Part shown: positions 1 through 17,029 of the stretch, in pieces
Layout of the letters: each line of letters begins with the position of its first letter
How positions within the stretch are numbered: position 1 is the stretch's first letter
From: Saccharothrix coeruleofusca
GTDB lineage: Bacteria; Actinomycetota; Actinomycetes; Mycobacteriales; Pseudonocardiaceae
Reading direction: 5' to 3'
DNA length: 42,945 nucleotides
Assembly (NCBI RefSeq): GCF_014648515.1
Contig: NZ_BMRG01000014.1
Coordinates: 134,762 to 177,706, forward strand
Notes under the pieces: model-generated
What the model was told of the DNA's origin: nothing
Seen by the model: only the letters and a program-made list of their open reading frames with translations
Database searches by the model: none
Translations under genes and position numbers: made by a program

Positions 1-9512
<9,512 letters not shown>

Positions 9513-9513
9513 C

Positions 9514-9765
9514 TCAGCCTGCGCTCTCGTCAGCAGTCCGGCTCAGCTCACCGGTGAGGAAGGTGGCCAGCTCGTCGATGGTCGGGTGGTCCCAGGTGAC
9601 GGCGGGGTCCACGACCAGGCCCCACTCGTCCTCGATCGCGGCGGCCAGACCCATCGCGTGCACCGAGTCCAGGCCGTACTCGGCGAGCAGCACGTCCGAG
9701 CGCACCACCGGGTGTCCCAAGTGGACCGACACCTGGTCGGTCAGCCACTGCTTGACGTCGCTCAT
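9514..9765 (-). CDS. Free-standing acyl carrier protein
   Basis: An 83-residue discrete carrier protein. The phosphopantetheine attachment motif YGLDSVHAMGL places the serine at residue 34, and the length is normal for a single carrier domain. The ATG overlaps the stop codon of the upstream acyl-AMP ligase (ATGA), and its own TGA is followed after one base by the NRPS start, so all three proteins are probably made by coupled translation. Inference: it accepts the acyl-adenylate product of the ligase and presents the acyl chain to the first condensation domain. The LDS motif is typical of carriers loaded with acyl rather than aminoacyl groups, although the sequence alone does not prove the cargo. 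Confidence 0.93.
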   Translation of the reverse strand: MSDVKQWLTDQVSVHLGHPVVRSDVLLAEYGLDSVHAMGLAAAIEDEWGLVVDPAVTWDHPTIDELATFLTGELSRTADESAG

Positions 9766-11447
9766 GCCTGGTACTCCGCATCCAGATCCGACTGGAGGAA
9801 CAGCTCGCGCATCTGCGAGCGCATGACCTTGCCGCTGGTGGTGCGCCGGACTCCGCCGCGGCGCAGCAGCGCGAGCCCGCCCACCTGCACGCCGAACTCG
9901 CGCGCGACCGTCTGCTTCATCCGCTGAGCGAGGTCGCGCAACGCCGCCTCGTCCTGGCGGCCTTGGACCTCGTGGGTGACGACGAGTTCGGTGTCGACCG
10001 TGAAGACCGCGCCGACGTTGCCCAGCTCGGGGTGCTGCGCGCGCAGCTCGTGCTCGATGTCCTGCGGGTAGAGGTTGCGCCCGCGGACGATCATCATGTC
10101 CTTGAGCCGCCCGGTGATGTAGAGGTCACCCTCGTGCACCGTGCCGAGGTCACCGGTGCGCAGGAAACCCGGGTCACCACAAGCCGTCTCGGCCAGGAAG
10201 GTCCGCGCTGTCGCCTCGGGCTTGCGCCAGTAGCCGCGTGCCACGTTGGGTCCGCGCAGCCAGATCTCGCCGACCTTGCCGTCCGGCAGGACTTCACGCG
10301 TTCCGGGGTCGACGACGCGCACGTCGCTCAGCGGCGCGGCGCCGTTGCCTGCCAGCGCACGTCCGGTGGAAGACGGCACGAAGTCGTTGTGCGCCAAACG
10401 TTCCGGATCGATCACCGTGGTCTTCGGCGGCCGTGATCCGGTACCGGAGACGAACACCGTCGACTCGGCCAGGCCGTAGCACGGACACGCCGTCTCCTGC
10501 CGGAAACCCGCGGCCGCGAACCGTTCGGCGAACGCGGTGATCGTGGCGACGTGCACCGGCTCCGAGCCGTTCACCGCGTAGCGCCAGCGGGACAGGTCGA
10601 GTCCGGCGATCTGCTCGTCGGTGACCCGGCGGCAACACAGGTCGTACCCGAAGTTCGGCGCGGCGGACCAGCCGATGTCGTACCGGTCGATCATGGCGAG
10701 CCACTGGTGCGGCCGCTTGAGGAACGTCGTGGCGCTCATCAGGACGCAGGTCGTGCCGAGGAAGAGAGCGGGCAGAGTCTGCGCCATCAGGCCCATGTCG
10801 TGGTAGTGCGGTGCCCAGCCGCCGAACCGGGTGTCCGCGGGGATCTCCAGCGCGGTGATCATCGTGTGCGCGTTGACGAGCAGGTTCCCGTGCGTCACCA
10901 CGACGCCCTTGGGGTCGCCGGTGGAGCCGGAGGTGTACTGCAGCAACGCGATCGTGTCGTGGTCCGCACGCGGCGCGGTCCACCGGGACGCGTCACCGAA
11001 GTGGTCCTCGTCGGTCGTGAGCACCGGCAGGTGGCCGATGCCTTCGGCGTGCGCCCACTCCCGGACGGTGCCTGCGTTCGCGGTGTCGGTGAGCACGACC
11101 GACACGTCCGCGTCCGCGGCGATCCCGCGCACCCTGCGGCGTTCGTGCGGGTAACGGCCGGGCAACGGCGCAGGCACCGCGACCACACCCGCGTAGAGGC
11201 AGCCGAGGAAGGCGACGATGAACTCGACCGGCGGGTACAGCAGCAACGCGCGGGACCCCGGCGGGAAGAGCTCGCCCAGGCGGGCCGCGATCGCCCGCGC
11301 CTCGGTGTCCACCTCGGCCCAGGACAGCCGCCGGACGGCCGCGAGGTCCTCGCCGACCCAGATCAGCGCATCCTGCTCCGGATGCCCGTCCACGTGTTCT
11401 CGCAACAACTCGACGGCATTGGCGCGACGCGTCAGATCAATCATCAT
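9762..11447 (-). CDS. Fatty acyl-AMP ligase (lipopeptide starter activation)
   Basis: About 561 residues of the ANL adenylating superfamily, FAAL branch. Visible motifs are TSGSTGDPKG (residues 172-181, P-loop), CYGLAEST (A5-like), LRTGDLG, GRLKDMMIVRGRNLYPQDIE (hinge and C-terminal subdomain) and a terminal TSGKVMRSQMR with the catalytic lysine. The early segment ALLLYPPVEFIVAFLGCLYAGVVAVP is characteristic of FAALs. The start was set at ATG 11447 because GAGGGG lies about nine bases upstream; a longer in-frame start at 11513 encodes an unlike, Arg/Cys-rich leader and looks less likely. It should activate a fatty acid as acyl-AMP and transfer it to the adjacent carrier, without CoA. The stop overlaps the carrier-protein start. 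The acyl chain length cannot be read from the sequence. Confidence 0.93.
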   Translation of the reverse strand: MMIDLTRRANAVELLREHVDGHPEQDALIWVGEDLAAVRRLSWAEVDTEARAIAARLGELFPPGSRALLLYPPVEFIVAFLGCLYAGVVAVPAPLPGRYPHERRRVRGIAADADVSVVLTDTANAGTVREWAHAEGIGHLPVLTTDEDHFGDASRWTAPRADHDTIALLQYTSGSTGDPKGVVVTHGNLLVNAHTMITALEIPADTRFGGWAPHYHDMGLMAQTLPALFLGTTCVLMSATTFLKRPHQWLAMIDRYDIGWSAAPNFGYDLCCRRVTDEQIAGLDLSRWRYAVNGSEPVHVATITAFAERFAAAGFRQETACPCYGLAESTVFVSGTGSRPPKTTVIDPERLAHNDFVPSSTGRALAGNGAAPLSDVRVVDPGTREVLPDGKVGEIWLRGPNVARGYWRKPEATARTFLAETACGDPGFLRTGDLGTVHEGDLYITGRLKDMMIVRGRNLYPQDIEHELRAQHPELGNVGAVFTVDTELVVTHEVQGRQDEAALRDLAQRMKQTVAREFGVQVGGLALLRRGGVRRTTSGKVMRSQMRELFLQSDLDAEYQA

Positions 11448-11679
11448 CCACCGATTCCCCTCATCGCCCGACCGAAAGCGACGATCGCAGTGACGAAACT
11501 GGCAGTCAAGCAATCAAAGGGGCTCTCACCTGCCCATACGCCGACTGAACAGGATGATTAGGCCCAGCCGAAATGTGGCTGGGAGACGTCATTTCGCGAC
11601 CGCTTAAGAGCATGGCCGACGCAATTGCGGAGACCTAGGCTCAGCTCGCCACACGTCGGGAGAAAATTAGGGAGCCGGT
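11448..11679 (+). promoter_or_regulatory. Divergent intergenic region between the lipid-initiation operon and the halogenase operon
   Basis: 232 bases between two divergent starts, so it must hold both promoters. It contains a 7-bp inverted repeat CCCAGCC/GGCTGGG (11563-11569 and 11577-11583, loop of 7). It is locally more AT-rich than the flanking genes. I cannot assign -35/-10 boxes with confidence. No StrR-type GTTCGACTG-N11-CAGTCGAAC site is visible. Confidence 0.5.
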
Positions 11680-13245
11680 ATGCGCAACCGAAAAGTCGTC
11701 ATCGTCGGAGGCGGCACCGCGGGGTGGATGACCGCGTCCTACCTCAGGACCGCGTTCGGTGCGGGCGTCGACATCACGCTGATCGAGTCGGACAAGGTCA
11801 ACACCGTCGGTGTGGGCGAGGCGACGTTCAGCGACATCCGGCACTTCTTCCAGTTCCTCGGACTGGAAGAGCAGGACTGGATGCCCGCCTGCAACGCCAC
11901 GTACAAGTTAGCCGTGAGATTCGAGAACTGGCGCCGCCCAGGGCACCACTTCTACCACCCCTTCGAGCAGATGCGGTCGGTCAACGGGTTCCCGCTCGCC
12001 GACTGGTGGCTGCGGAACGGCCCGACGGACCGCTTCGACCGTGACTGCTTCGTCATGGCGGCCCTGTGCGACGAGGAGCGCAACCCGCGTCACCTCGACG
12101 GCAGGCTCATCGGCCAGGGCTTCTCCGAGAACGCGGAGGAGTTCGCCGGCCTCACGATGTCCGAGCACCAGGGCAAGACGCAGTTCCCGTACGCGTACCA
12201 CTTCGAGGCGGCGCTGCTCGCCAAGTTCCTCACGAAGTTCGCGGTCGACCGCGGGGTGAGGCACCTCGTCGGCAACGTCGAGGACGTCGTGCTGAACCAG
12301 CAGGGCGACATCGACCACGTGCTCACCGCCGAGCACGGCGCGTTGCACGGCGACCTGTTCATCGACTGCACCGGCTTCCGCGGCCTGCTCATCAACAAGG
12401 CTCTGGAGGAGCCGTTCATCTCCTACTCCGACGTGCTGCCCAACGACAGCGCCGTGGCCCTGCAGGTGCCGCAGGACATGGAGAAGCGCGGCATCCGTCC
12501 GTGCACCACGGCGACCGCGCAGGACGCGGGCTGGATCTGGACGATCCCGCTGTACGGCCGCATCGGCACCGGCTACGTCTACGCGCGCGACTACCTCGAG
12601 CCGGAGCAGGCGGAGCGGGTGCTGCGCGAGTTCGTCGGCCCGGCCGCCGCCGAGGTCGAGGCCAACCACATCCGGATGCGCATCGGCCGCACCCGCAACG
12701 CGTGGACCCGCAACTGCGTCGCGATCGGCCTGTCCAGCGGCTTCGTCGAGCCGCTGGAGTCGACCGGCATCTTCTTCATCCATCACGCCATCGAGCAGCT
12801 CGTGAAGTACTTCCCCGGCCCTGGCTGGGAGCCGACGATGCGCACGATGTTCAACGACGCCATCCGGCACGTCATGGACGGCGTCCGCGAGTTCCTCTGC
12901 CTGCACTACCTCGCCGCGGCCCGCGACGACACGCAGTACTGGAAGGACACGAACACCCGCCGACTGCCCGACGGCCTCGCCGAGCGGCTGGAGCGCTGGC
13001 AGGTCCAGCTGCCCGACAGCGAGAACGTCTTCCCGTACTACCACGGCCTTCCGCCGTACTCGTACATGTGCATCCTGCTCGGCATGGGCGGCATCGCCCT
13101 CAAGCCATCCGCCGCCCTGGCACTCGCCGACGACACCGCCGCGCTCAAGGAGTTCCAGTACATCCGTGACCGCGGCAGTGAGCTCATCGAGGCGCTCCCC
13201 ACCCAGTACGACTACTTCACGCGCATGCGTCCGGGCGCACGGTAG
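11680..13245 (+). CDS. Flavin-dependent tryptophan halogenase (PyrH-like)
   Basis: 521 residues, close to the family size (PyrH 511, RebH 530). The N-terminal VVIVGGGTAGWMTA is the FAD-binding GxGxxG site. The halogenase signature WIWTIP is at 285-290. The catalytic lysine that forms the chloramine is K76 in ATYKLAVRFENW, and the catalytic Glu-Ser pair is E360-S361 in EPLESTGIFF. AGGGAG sits about six bases before the ATG. From memory the sequence follows PyrH-type tryptophan 5-halogenases along its length, including the C-terminal YPYYHG-like block (here FPYYHG). Regioselectivity and whether the substrate is free Trp or a peptide are inference. None of the three A domains in view has a standard Trp code, so the chlorinated residue is either loaded by A2, loaded beyond the window, or modified after assembly. 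First gene of a three-gene operon. Confidence 0.95.
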   Translation: MRNRKVVIVGGGTAGWMTASYLRTAFGAGVDITLIESDKVNTVGVGEATFSDIRHFFQFLGLEEQDWMPACNATYKLAVRFENWRRPGHHFYHPFEQMRSVNGFPLADWWLRNGPTDRFDRDCFVMAALCDEERNPRHLDGRLIGQGFSENAEEFAGLTMSEHQGKTQFPYAYHFEAALLAKFLTKFAVDRGVRHLVGNVEDVVLNQQGDIDHVLTAEHGALHGDLFIDCTGFRGLLINKALEEPFISYSDVLPNDSAVALQVPQDMEKRGIRPCTTATAQDAGWIWTIPLYGRIGTGYVYARDYLEPEQAERVLREFVGPAAAEVEANHIRMRIGRTRNAWTRNCVAIGLSSGFVEPLESTGIFFIHHAIEQLVKYFPGPGWEPTMRTMFNDAIRHVMDGVREFLCLHYLAAARDDTQYWKDTNTRRLPDGLAERLERWQVQLPDSENVFPYYHGLPPYSYMCILLGMGGIALKPSAALALADDTAALKEFQYIRDRGSELIEALPTQYDYFTRMRPGAR

Positions 13246-13251
13246 GCCGTC

Positions 13252-14544
13252 ATGGCGACGACTGCGCGCACCGATTCCCTGCGGGGTACGGCCACGATCG
13301 CGCTCGGACTCGGAGCCGTCGCCCTGCTCGTCTGGGCGCTCGGCGGTGACTCCGGCTCCACCGTGGACACCACGGGCAAGTTCATGATCACGGTGACGCT
13401 GGTGCTGCTGATGAGCCAGCTGTGCGGCCGGGCCGTGCGGTTGCTCCGGCAGCCGCCCGTGGTGGGCGAGGTGCTCGGGGGCCTGCTGCTCGGCCCGTCC
13501 GTGCTCGGCCTGCTCGCACCTTCCTTGCAGGAGTGGCTCTTCCCCGCACCGGTGAAGTCGGCGGTGCAGCTCACCGCTCAGCTCGGGCTGGTGGCGTTCA
13601 TCTTCCTGCTGGGCTGGGAACAGGACGTGCGCAACCTGCGCTCGTCCGGACGGGCCGCCACCGTCGTCGCGGCGACCTGCCTGGTGATCCCGTTCGGCTC
13701 GGGGCTGCTGATCGGCGTGCCGCTGATGCCCGCGCTGCCGACCGCGTTCTTCCTCGCGCTGGCACTGAGCATCACCGCGCTACCGGTGCTGGCCCGCATC
13801 CTGCAGGACGTGGGGATGGCCGAGACACGGCTCGGCCGGATCGCGGTCAGCGCCGCGGTGCTCGACGACGCGGCCTGCTGGGCCGTGCTGGCGGCCATCC
13901 TGCCGTTCGCCGGCCAGCACTCCCGCTCGCCGTTGCTCACCCTGGCCGCCGGTGTCGCCCTGGTGGCGGTGCTGGTGTTCCTGGCCCGGCCACTGCTGGA
14001 CGTCCTGCTGCGCACGGCATCCCAGTCGGCGGTGCTGACCGTCGCGGTCGCGGGCGCGCTGGGCACAGCGGCGATCACCGAGATGATGGGCTTGCACTCG
14101 ATCCTGGGCGCGTTCCTGTTCGGGCTGGTGATGCCACGCCGTTCGGTGGACCAGGAGGCGACCACCCAGCGCATCAAGGGGTTCACGGTCGCAGTGCTGC
14201 TGCCGTTGTTCTTCGCCTACATCGGCATGAACACGTCGCTGCAGTCGATCTCCGGCCAGTGGGGCCTGCTCCTGCTGGTGCTCTTCGTCGCGGTCGCTTC
14301 GAAGTTCATCGGCGGTGCGCTGGGCGCACGGCTGGCCGGCCTCGACCGGCGCGAGGCCGGCGTCCTCGGCGTCCTGATGAACTGCCGCGGCATCACCGAG
14401 CTCGTGGTCGCGAACCTCGGGCTCGGCCTCGGCCTGATCGACGGGACGATGTTCGCGATCCTCGTGGTGGTCGCGTTGCTGACCACAGTCCTGACCACGC
14501 CCGCCCTGGGTCTCCTGAACAAACGGCAGGAGGTGTTCGCATGA
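13252..14544 (+). CDS. Cation/proton antiporter, CPA2 (KefB/NapA-like) family
   Basis: A 430-residue, strongly hydrophobic protein with about a dozen predicted membrane segments. Family features include PPVVGEVLGGLLLGPSVLG near residue 65, the ALSITALPVLARIL segment around 165 and the ILGAFLFGLVMPR segment around 283. It starts six bases after the halogenase stop, and its stop overlaps the flavin-reductase start (ATGA), so the three are one operon. Antiporters of this family recur in halogenated peptide antibiotic clusters, notably glycopeptide clusters, where export or self-protection has been suggested. That role is inference here; the transported ion cannot be read from the sequence. Confidence 0.9.
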   Translation: MATTARTDSLRGTATIALGLGAVALLVWALGGDSGSTVDTTGKFMITVTLVLLMSQLCGRAVRLLRQPPVVGEVLGGLLLGPSVLGLLAPSLQEWLFPAPVKSAVQLTAQLGLVAFIFLLGWEQDVRNLRSSGRAATVVAATCLVIPFGSGLLIGVPLMPALPTAFFLALALSITALPVLARILQDVGMAETRLGRIAVSAAVLDDAACWAVLAAILPFAGQHSRSPLLTLAAGVALVAVLVFLARPLLDVLLRTASQSAVLTVAVAGALGTAAITEMMGLHSILGAFLFGLVMPRRSVDQEATTQRIKGFTVAVLLPLFFAYIGMNTSLQSISGQWGLLLLVLFVAVASKFIGGALGARLAGLDRREAGVLGVLMNCRGITELVVANLGLGLGLIDGTMFAILVVVALLTTVLTTPALGLLNKRQEVFA

Positions 14545-15026
14545 CCCAGCTCGTCGACACCGTCGACCAACGGCAGTTGCGCACCGCGCTCGGCCACTTC
14601 GCAACCGGCGTCGCCGTGGTGACGACGCTCGTGGACGGCGCCCCCATCGGCATGACGGTGAACTCGCTGTGCTCGGTGTCGCTGGCGCCACCGATGCTGT
14701 TGTTCTGCGTGGGACACCGATCCCAGCTGCACCCCCTGTTCGCGTCGGCGTCACACTTCGGCGTGCACGTGCTTTCCGCACGCCAGGAGGAGGTGTGCGA
14801 GCAGTTCGCCCGGCCCGGTCGTTCACGGTTCGGCGACCTGGAGTGGCAACCGGGACTCACCGGCGCTCCCCTCCTGCCGAACTCGTTGGTGACACTGGAA
14901 TGTGCGGCGGAGCGCGTGATCCCGGCCGGGGACCACGACATCGTGCTGATGTCCGTGCAGCACCTGCACCCCCTGTGCGGCGACAGCCCGTTGCTGTTCT
15001 TCGCCGGCGCTGTGCGCGACCTCTGA
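14541..15026 (+). CDS. Flavin reductase (halogenase partner)
   Basis: 161 residues of the HpaC/PrnF-like flavin reductase family with the split-barrel FMN-binding fold. Visible family blocks are ALGHFATGVAVVTT near the N-terminus, GMTVNSLCSVSLAPPMLLFC (flavin and pyrimidine-nucleotide binding region) and FGVHVLSARQEEVCEQFA. A GGAGG ribosome site lies inside the end of the antiporter gene, and start and stop overlap as ATGA. It should reduce FAD with NAD(P)H and release FADH2 for the halogenase encoded two genes upstream. Flavin-dependent halogenases need such a partner, so the co-operonic arrangement fits well. Confidence 0.93.
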   Translation: MTQLVDTVDQRQLRTALGHFATGVAVVTTLVDGAPIGMTVNSLCSVSLAPPMLLFCVGHRSQLHPLFASASHFGVHVLSARQEEVCEQFARPGRSRFGDLEWQPGLTGAPLLPNSLVTLECAAERVIPAGDHDIVLMSVQHLHPLCGDSPLLFFAGAVRDL

Positions 15027-15163
15027 GCAGGAGTTCGGTGCTCGCCGAAGATGCGGGGCCAGCGCCTCACCGATGCGGGCGAACTGGACGCGTGGGCGTC
15101 GACACGGCGTCCGGCGCGTTCTTGGCCATGGGCGCGCCGGTGATCCGTCCCGACGGCGTACTC

Positions 15164-15203
15164 CGGAGAATCAGGTCGAGATTCGTCTCGACCTGATTCT
15201 CCG
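15164..15203 (+). repeat. 17-bp perfect inverted repeat with a six-base loop
   Basis: Positions 15164-15180 and 15187-15203 are exact reverse complements around ATTCGT. It lies 137 bases downstream of the flavin reductase stop and directly at the edge of a transposase remnant. No T-run follows, so it is either a non-canonical terminator for the halogenase operon or a recombination product at the IS boundary. Confidence 0.7.
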
Positions 15204-15204
15204 T

Positions 15205-15433
15205 CGCGAAACCCACCGAGTGGGTCGCGGCGGCCCGCGCCGCCGATCTGCCGCACCTGCGCAGTCTCACCAACGGTCTCGAAATCAATCGGTCCGCTGT
15301 GGACGTTGCTCTTACCCCGCCCTATCACAACGGCCGCACTGAAGGCGTCAACAGCCGCACCAAGAGGACCATGAGGCAGATGCACGGACGCATCAGGGTC
15401 GACCTCCTCCGCCACCGCATCCTCTTGCCCTGA
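15205..15433 (+). mobile_element. ISL3-family transposase C-terminal fragment
   Basis: About 75 codons in one frame ending at TGA 15431-15433. The translation carries ADLPHLRSLTNGLE, then YHNGRTEGVNSRTKRTMRQM and LLRHRILLP at the very end. This is the characteristic C-terminus of ISL3 (IS204/IS1001/IS1165) transposases. The N-terminal three quarters of the protein are absent upstream, so it is a dead remnant. Homology is from memory of the family. Confidence 0.7.
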
Positions 15434-15469
15434 CAGATACTCAGCGTCACCACCGACTACGGACCAGAG

Positions 15470-15487
15470 CCGCTCGTTTTACAGTCC
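15470..15487 (+). repeat. Orphan IS256-type terminal inverted repeat
   Basis: CCGCTCGTTTTACAGTCC here matches, base for base, the end of the IS256-type element at 26865-26882. No IS256 transposase sequence remains beside this copy, so it looks like a footprint of a deleted element between ISL3 and IS5 debris. Confidence 0.6.
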
Positions 15488-15492
15488 CTCAC

Positions 15493-15621
15493 GCGGTCGA
15501 GCTCGGCATCAGCCTGTTCAAGCAGCACCGAGCGGTGGCCACGCGATACGACAAGCTCGTCGTCCGCCACCGGGCCACCATCGACATCGCCGCCATCAAT
15601 ATCCGGCTACGCCACCTTTGA
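15493..15621 (+). mobile_element. IS5-family transposase C-terminal fragment
   Basis: 43 codons ending at TGA 15619-15621. The translation AVELGISLFKQHRAVATRYD followed by KLVVRHRATIDIAAINIRLR is the standard end of IS5-group DDE transposases in actinomycetes. Everything upstream of this block is missing. It stops 57 bases before the aspartyl-tRNA synthetase start. Confidence 0.7.
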
Positions 15622-15678
15622 AACACGACCTAGGCTCGATCAGTCACCAGGCCAGGACACGACTGACAAGGATGTGCC

Positions 15679-16986
15679 ATGCCCAGGACGCTCGTGAAGG
15701 ATCTTGCCGCGCACATCGGTGAGCGGGTGACCGTCTACGGGTGGATCAACACCGCCCGCCTCCAGCGGAAGATGCAGTTCATCGTGCTCCGCGACCACAC
15801 CGGCATGGTCCAAGTCACCAACAAGCGCACGGAGCCCCCGTCGGACGTCGAAGAAGCGCTGGAGTCCACCTCCATCGAATCGGCGGTCAAGATCAGCGGA
15901 ACGGTCCTGGCGAACCCGGTCGTCAAGCTGGGCGGCCTGGAACTGGTCCCGGATTCGGTCGAAGTGGTGAACGCTGCGGTCGCCCCGCTGCCGATCAACG
16001 AGCAGACCGGCATCGACCAGCGGCTGGAATGGCGCTTCCTGGACCTGCGCAACCCGGCGCGGCACCTCATCTTCGACGTGCAGACCACGGTCGAGGAGGC
16101 CATGCGCGAATTCGCCTACGGCGAGGGCGCCACCGAGCTGCACACGCCGAAGTTCATGGGCACCGCGTCCGAGTCGGGCGCCGAGGTCTTCAAGGTCAAG
16201 TACTTCGACCGGTTCGCCTACCTGGCGCAGTCGCCGCAGTTATACAAGCAGATGGCGGTGTCCGGCGGGATCGACAAGGTCTTCGAGATCGGCCCGGTGT
16301 TCCGAGCCGAGCCGTCGTTCACCTCGCGGCACGCGACCGAGTTCATCAGCATCGACGTCGAGCTCGCCTGGATCGACGGCGTCGAGGACGTGATGAGCTT
16401 CGAGGAGCGGATGCTGGCGCGCGTGCTGGCCGCGGTCGCCGAGAAGCACGGCGACGCCATCCGCGAGCTGCTGGGCGTCGAGGTCGTGGTGCCGGAGCTG
16501 CCGTTCCCGCGGATCGCCATGCGCGAGGCCATCGAGCTGCTCACCGCGCAGGGCTGGAAGCCGGAGAAGAACAAAGGCGACCTCGACCCCGAGGGCGAGC
16601 GCTCCCTCTCCGCCCTGGTCCGCGAGCGCCACGGCCGCGAGTTCGTGTTCATCACGGACTTCCCGGCCAGCGTGCGGCCGTTCTACCACATGCGGCACGC
16701 CGACGACCCCACCCTGACCCACAGCTTCGACCTCCTCTGGAAGGGCATCGAGATCACCACCGGTGCCCAGCGCGAGCACCGCTACGACGTGCTGGTCAAG
16801 CAGGCCGAGGAGAAGGGCGTGGACACCGGCCCACTCGCCTCGTACCTGACCTCGTTCCGGTACGGCACCCCGCCGCACGGCGGCCTGGGCGCGGGCCTGA
16901 GCCGCATCCTGATGGTCATGCTCGGCCTGGACAGCATCCGCGAGTCGACCTTCCTGTTCCGCGGGCCGACCCGGTTGGAGCCGTAG
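15679..16986 (+). CDS. aspS: Aspartyl-tRNA synthetase, short archaeal-type (possibly tRNA-Asp/Asn non-discriminating)
   Basis: 435 residues. An N-terminal OB-fold anticodon-binding domain (VTVYGWINTARLQRK...FIVLRD) precedes a class II catalytic core with AQSPQLYKQMAVSGGIDKVF, motif 2 around FRAEPSFTSRHATEF and motif 3 around GLGAGLSRILMVMLGLDSIR. It lacks the roughly 110-residue GAD insertion that makes ordinary bacterial AspRS about 590 residues long, so it belongs to the archaeal/eukaryal-type AspRS2 group. AAGGA lies six bases before the ATG. It follows IS debris and ends in a strong palindrome shared with a convergent gene. A housekeeping bacterial-type AspRS is expected elsewhere in the genome, which would make this a second copy. 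Proximity to an NRPS with an Asp-like first module raises the possibility of a self-resistance copy (inference). Confidence 0.92.
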   Translation: MPRTLVKDLAAHIGERVTVYGWINTARLQRKMQFIVLRDHTGMVQVTNKRTEPPSDVEEALESTSIESAVKISGTVLANPVVKLGGLELVPDSVEVVNAAVAPLPINEQTGIDQRLEWRFLDLRNPARHLIFDVQTTVEEAMREFAYGEGATELHTPKFMGTASESGAEVFKVKYFDRFAYLAQSPQLYKQMAVSGGIDKVFEIGPVFRAEPSFTSRHATEFISIDVELAWIDGVEDVMSFEERMLARVLAAVAEKHGDAIRELLGVEVVVPELPFPRIAMREAIELLTAQGWKPEKNKGDLDPEGERSLSALVRERHGREFVFITDFPASVRPFYHMRHADDPTLTHSFDLLWKGIEITTGAQREHRYDVLVKQAEEKGVDTGPLASYLTSFRYGTPPHGGLGAGLSRILMVMLGLDSIRESTFLFRGPTRLEP

Positions 16987-16992
16987 GACGGC

Positions 16993-17028
16993 GGCCGGTC
17001 CTGGCCGGGCGCCCGGCCAGGACCGGCC
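16993..17028 (+). terminator. 36-bp perfect palindrome, probable bidirectional terminator
   Basis: Two 18-base halves are exact reverse complements with no loop bases between them. It lies six bases after the aspS stop and one base beyond the stop of the convergent broken gene, the expected place for a shared terminator. There is no U-tract, as is common in high-G+C actinomycetes. Confidence 0.75.
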
Positions 17029-17029
17029 C

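Noticed and set aside
11448-11679. Search for a StrR-type activator site in the divergent cluster promoter
   Set aside because: No GTTCGAC half site with proper spacing was found; only a short unrelated inverted repeat is present.
11908-13044. A 378-codon open frame on the minus strand
   Set aside because: Antisense of the halogenase, whose catalytic residues are all present on the plus strand.
15067-15288. A 73-codon minus-strand frame spanning the hairpin
   Set aside because: It has no ribosome site, reads through a perfect palindrome and opposes a recognisable ISL3 transposase end.
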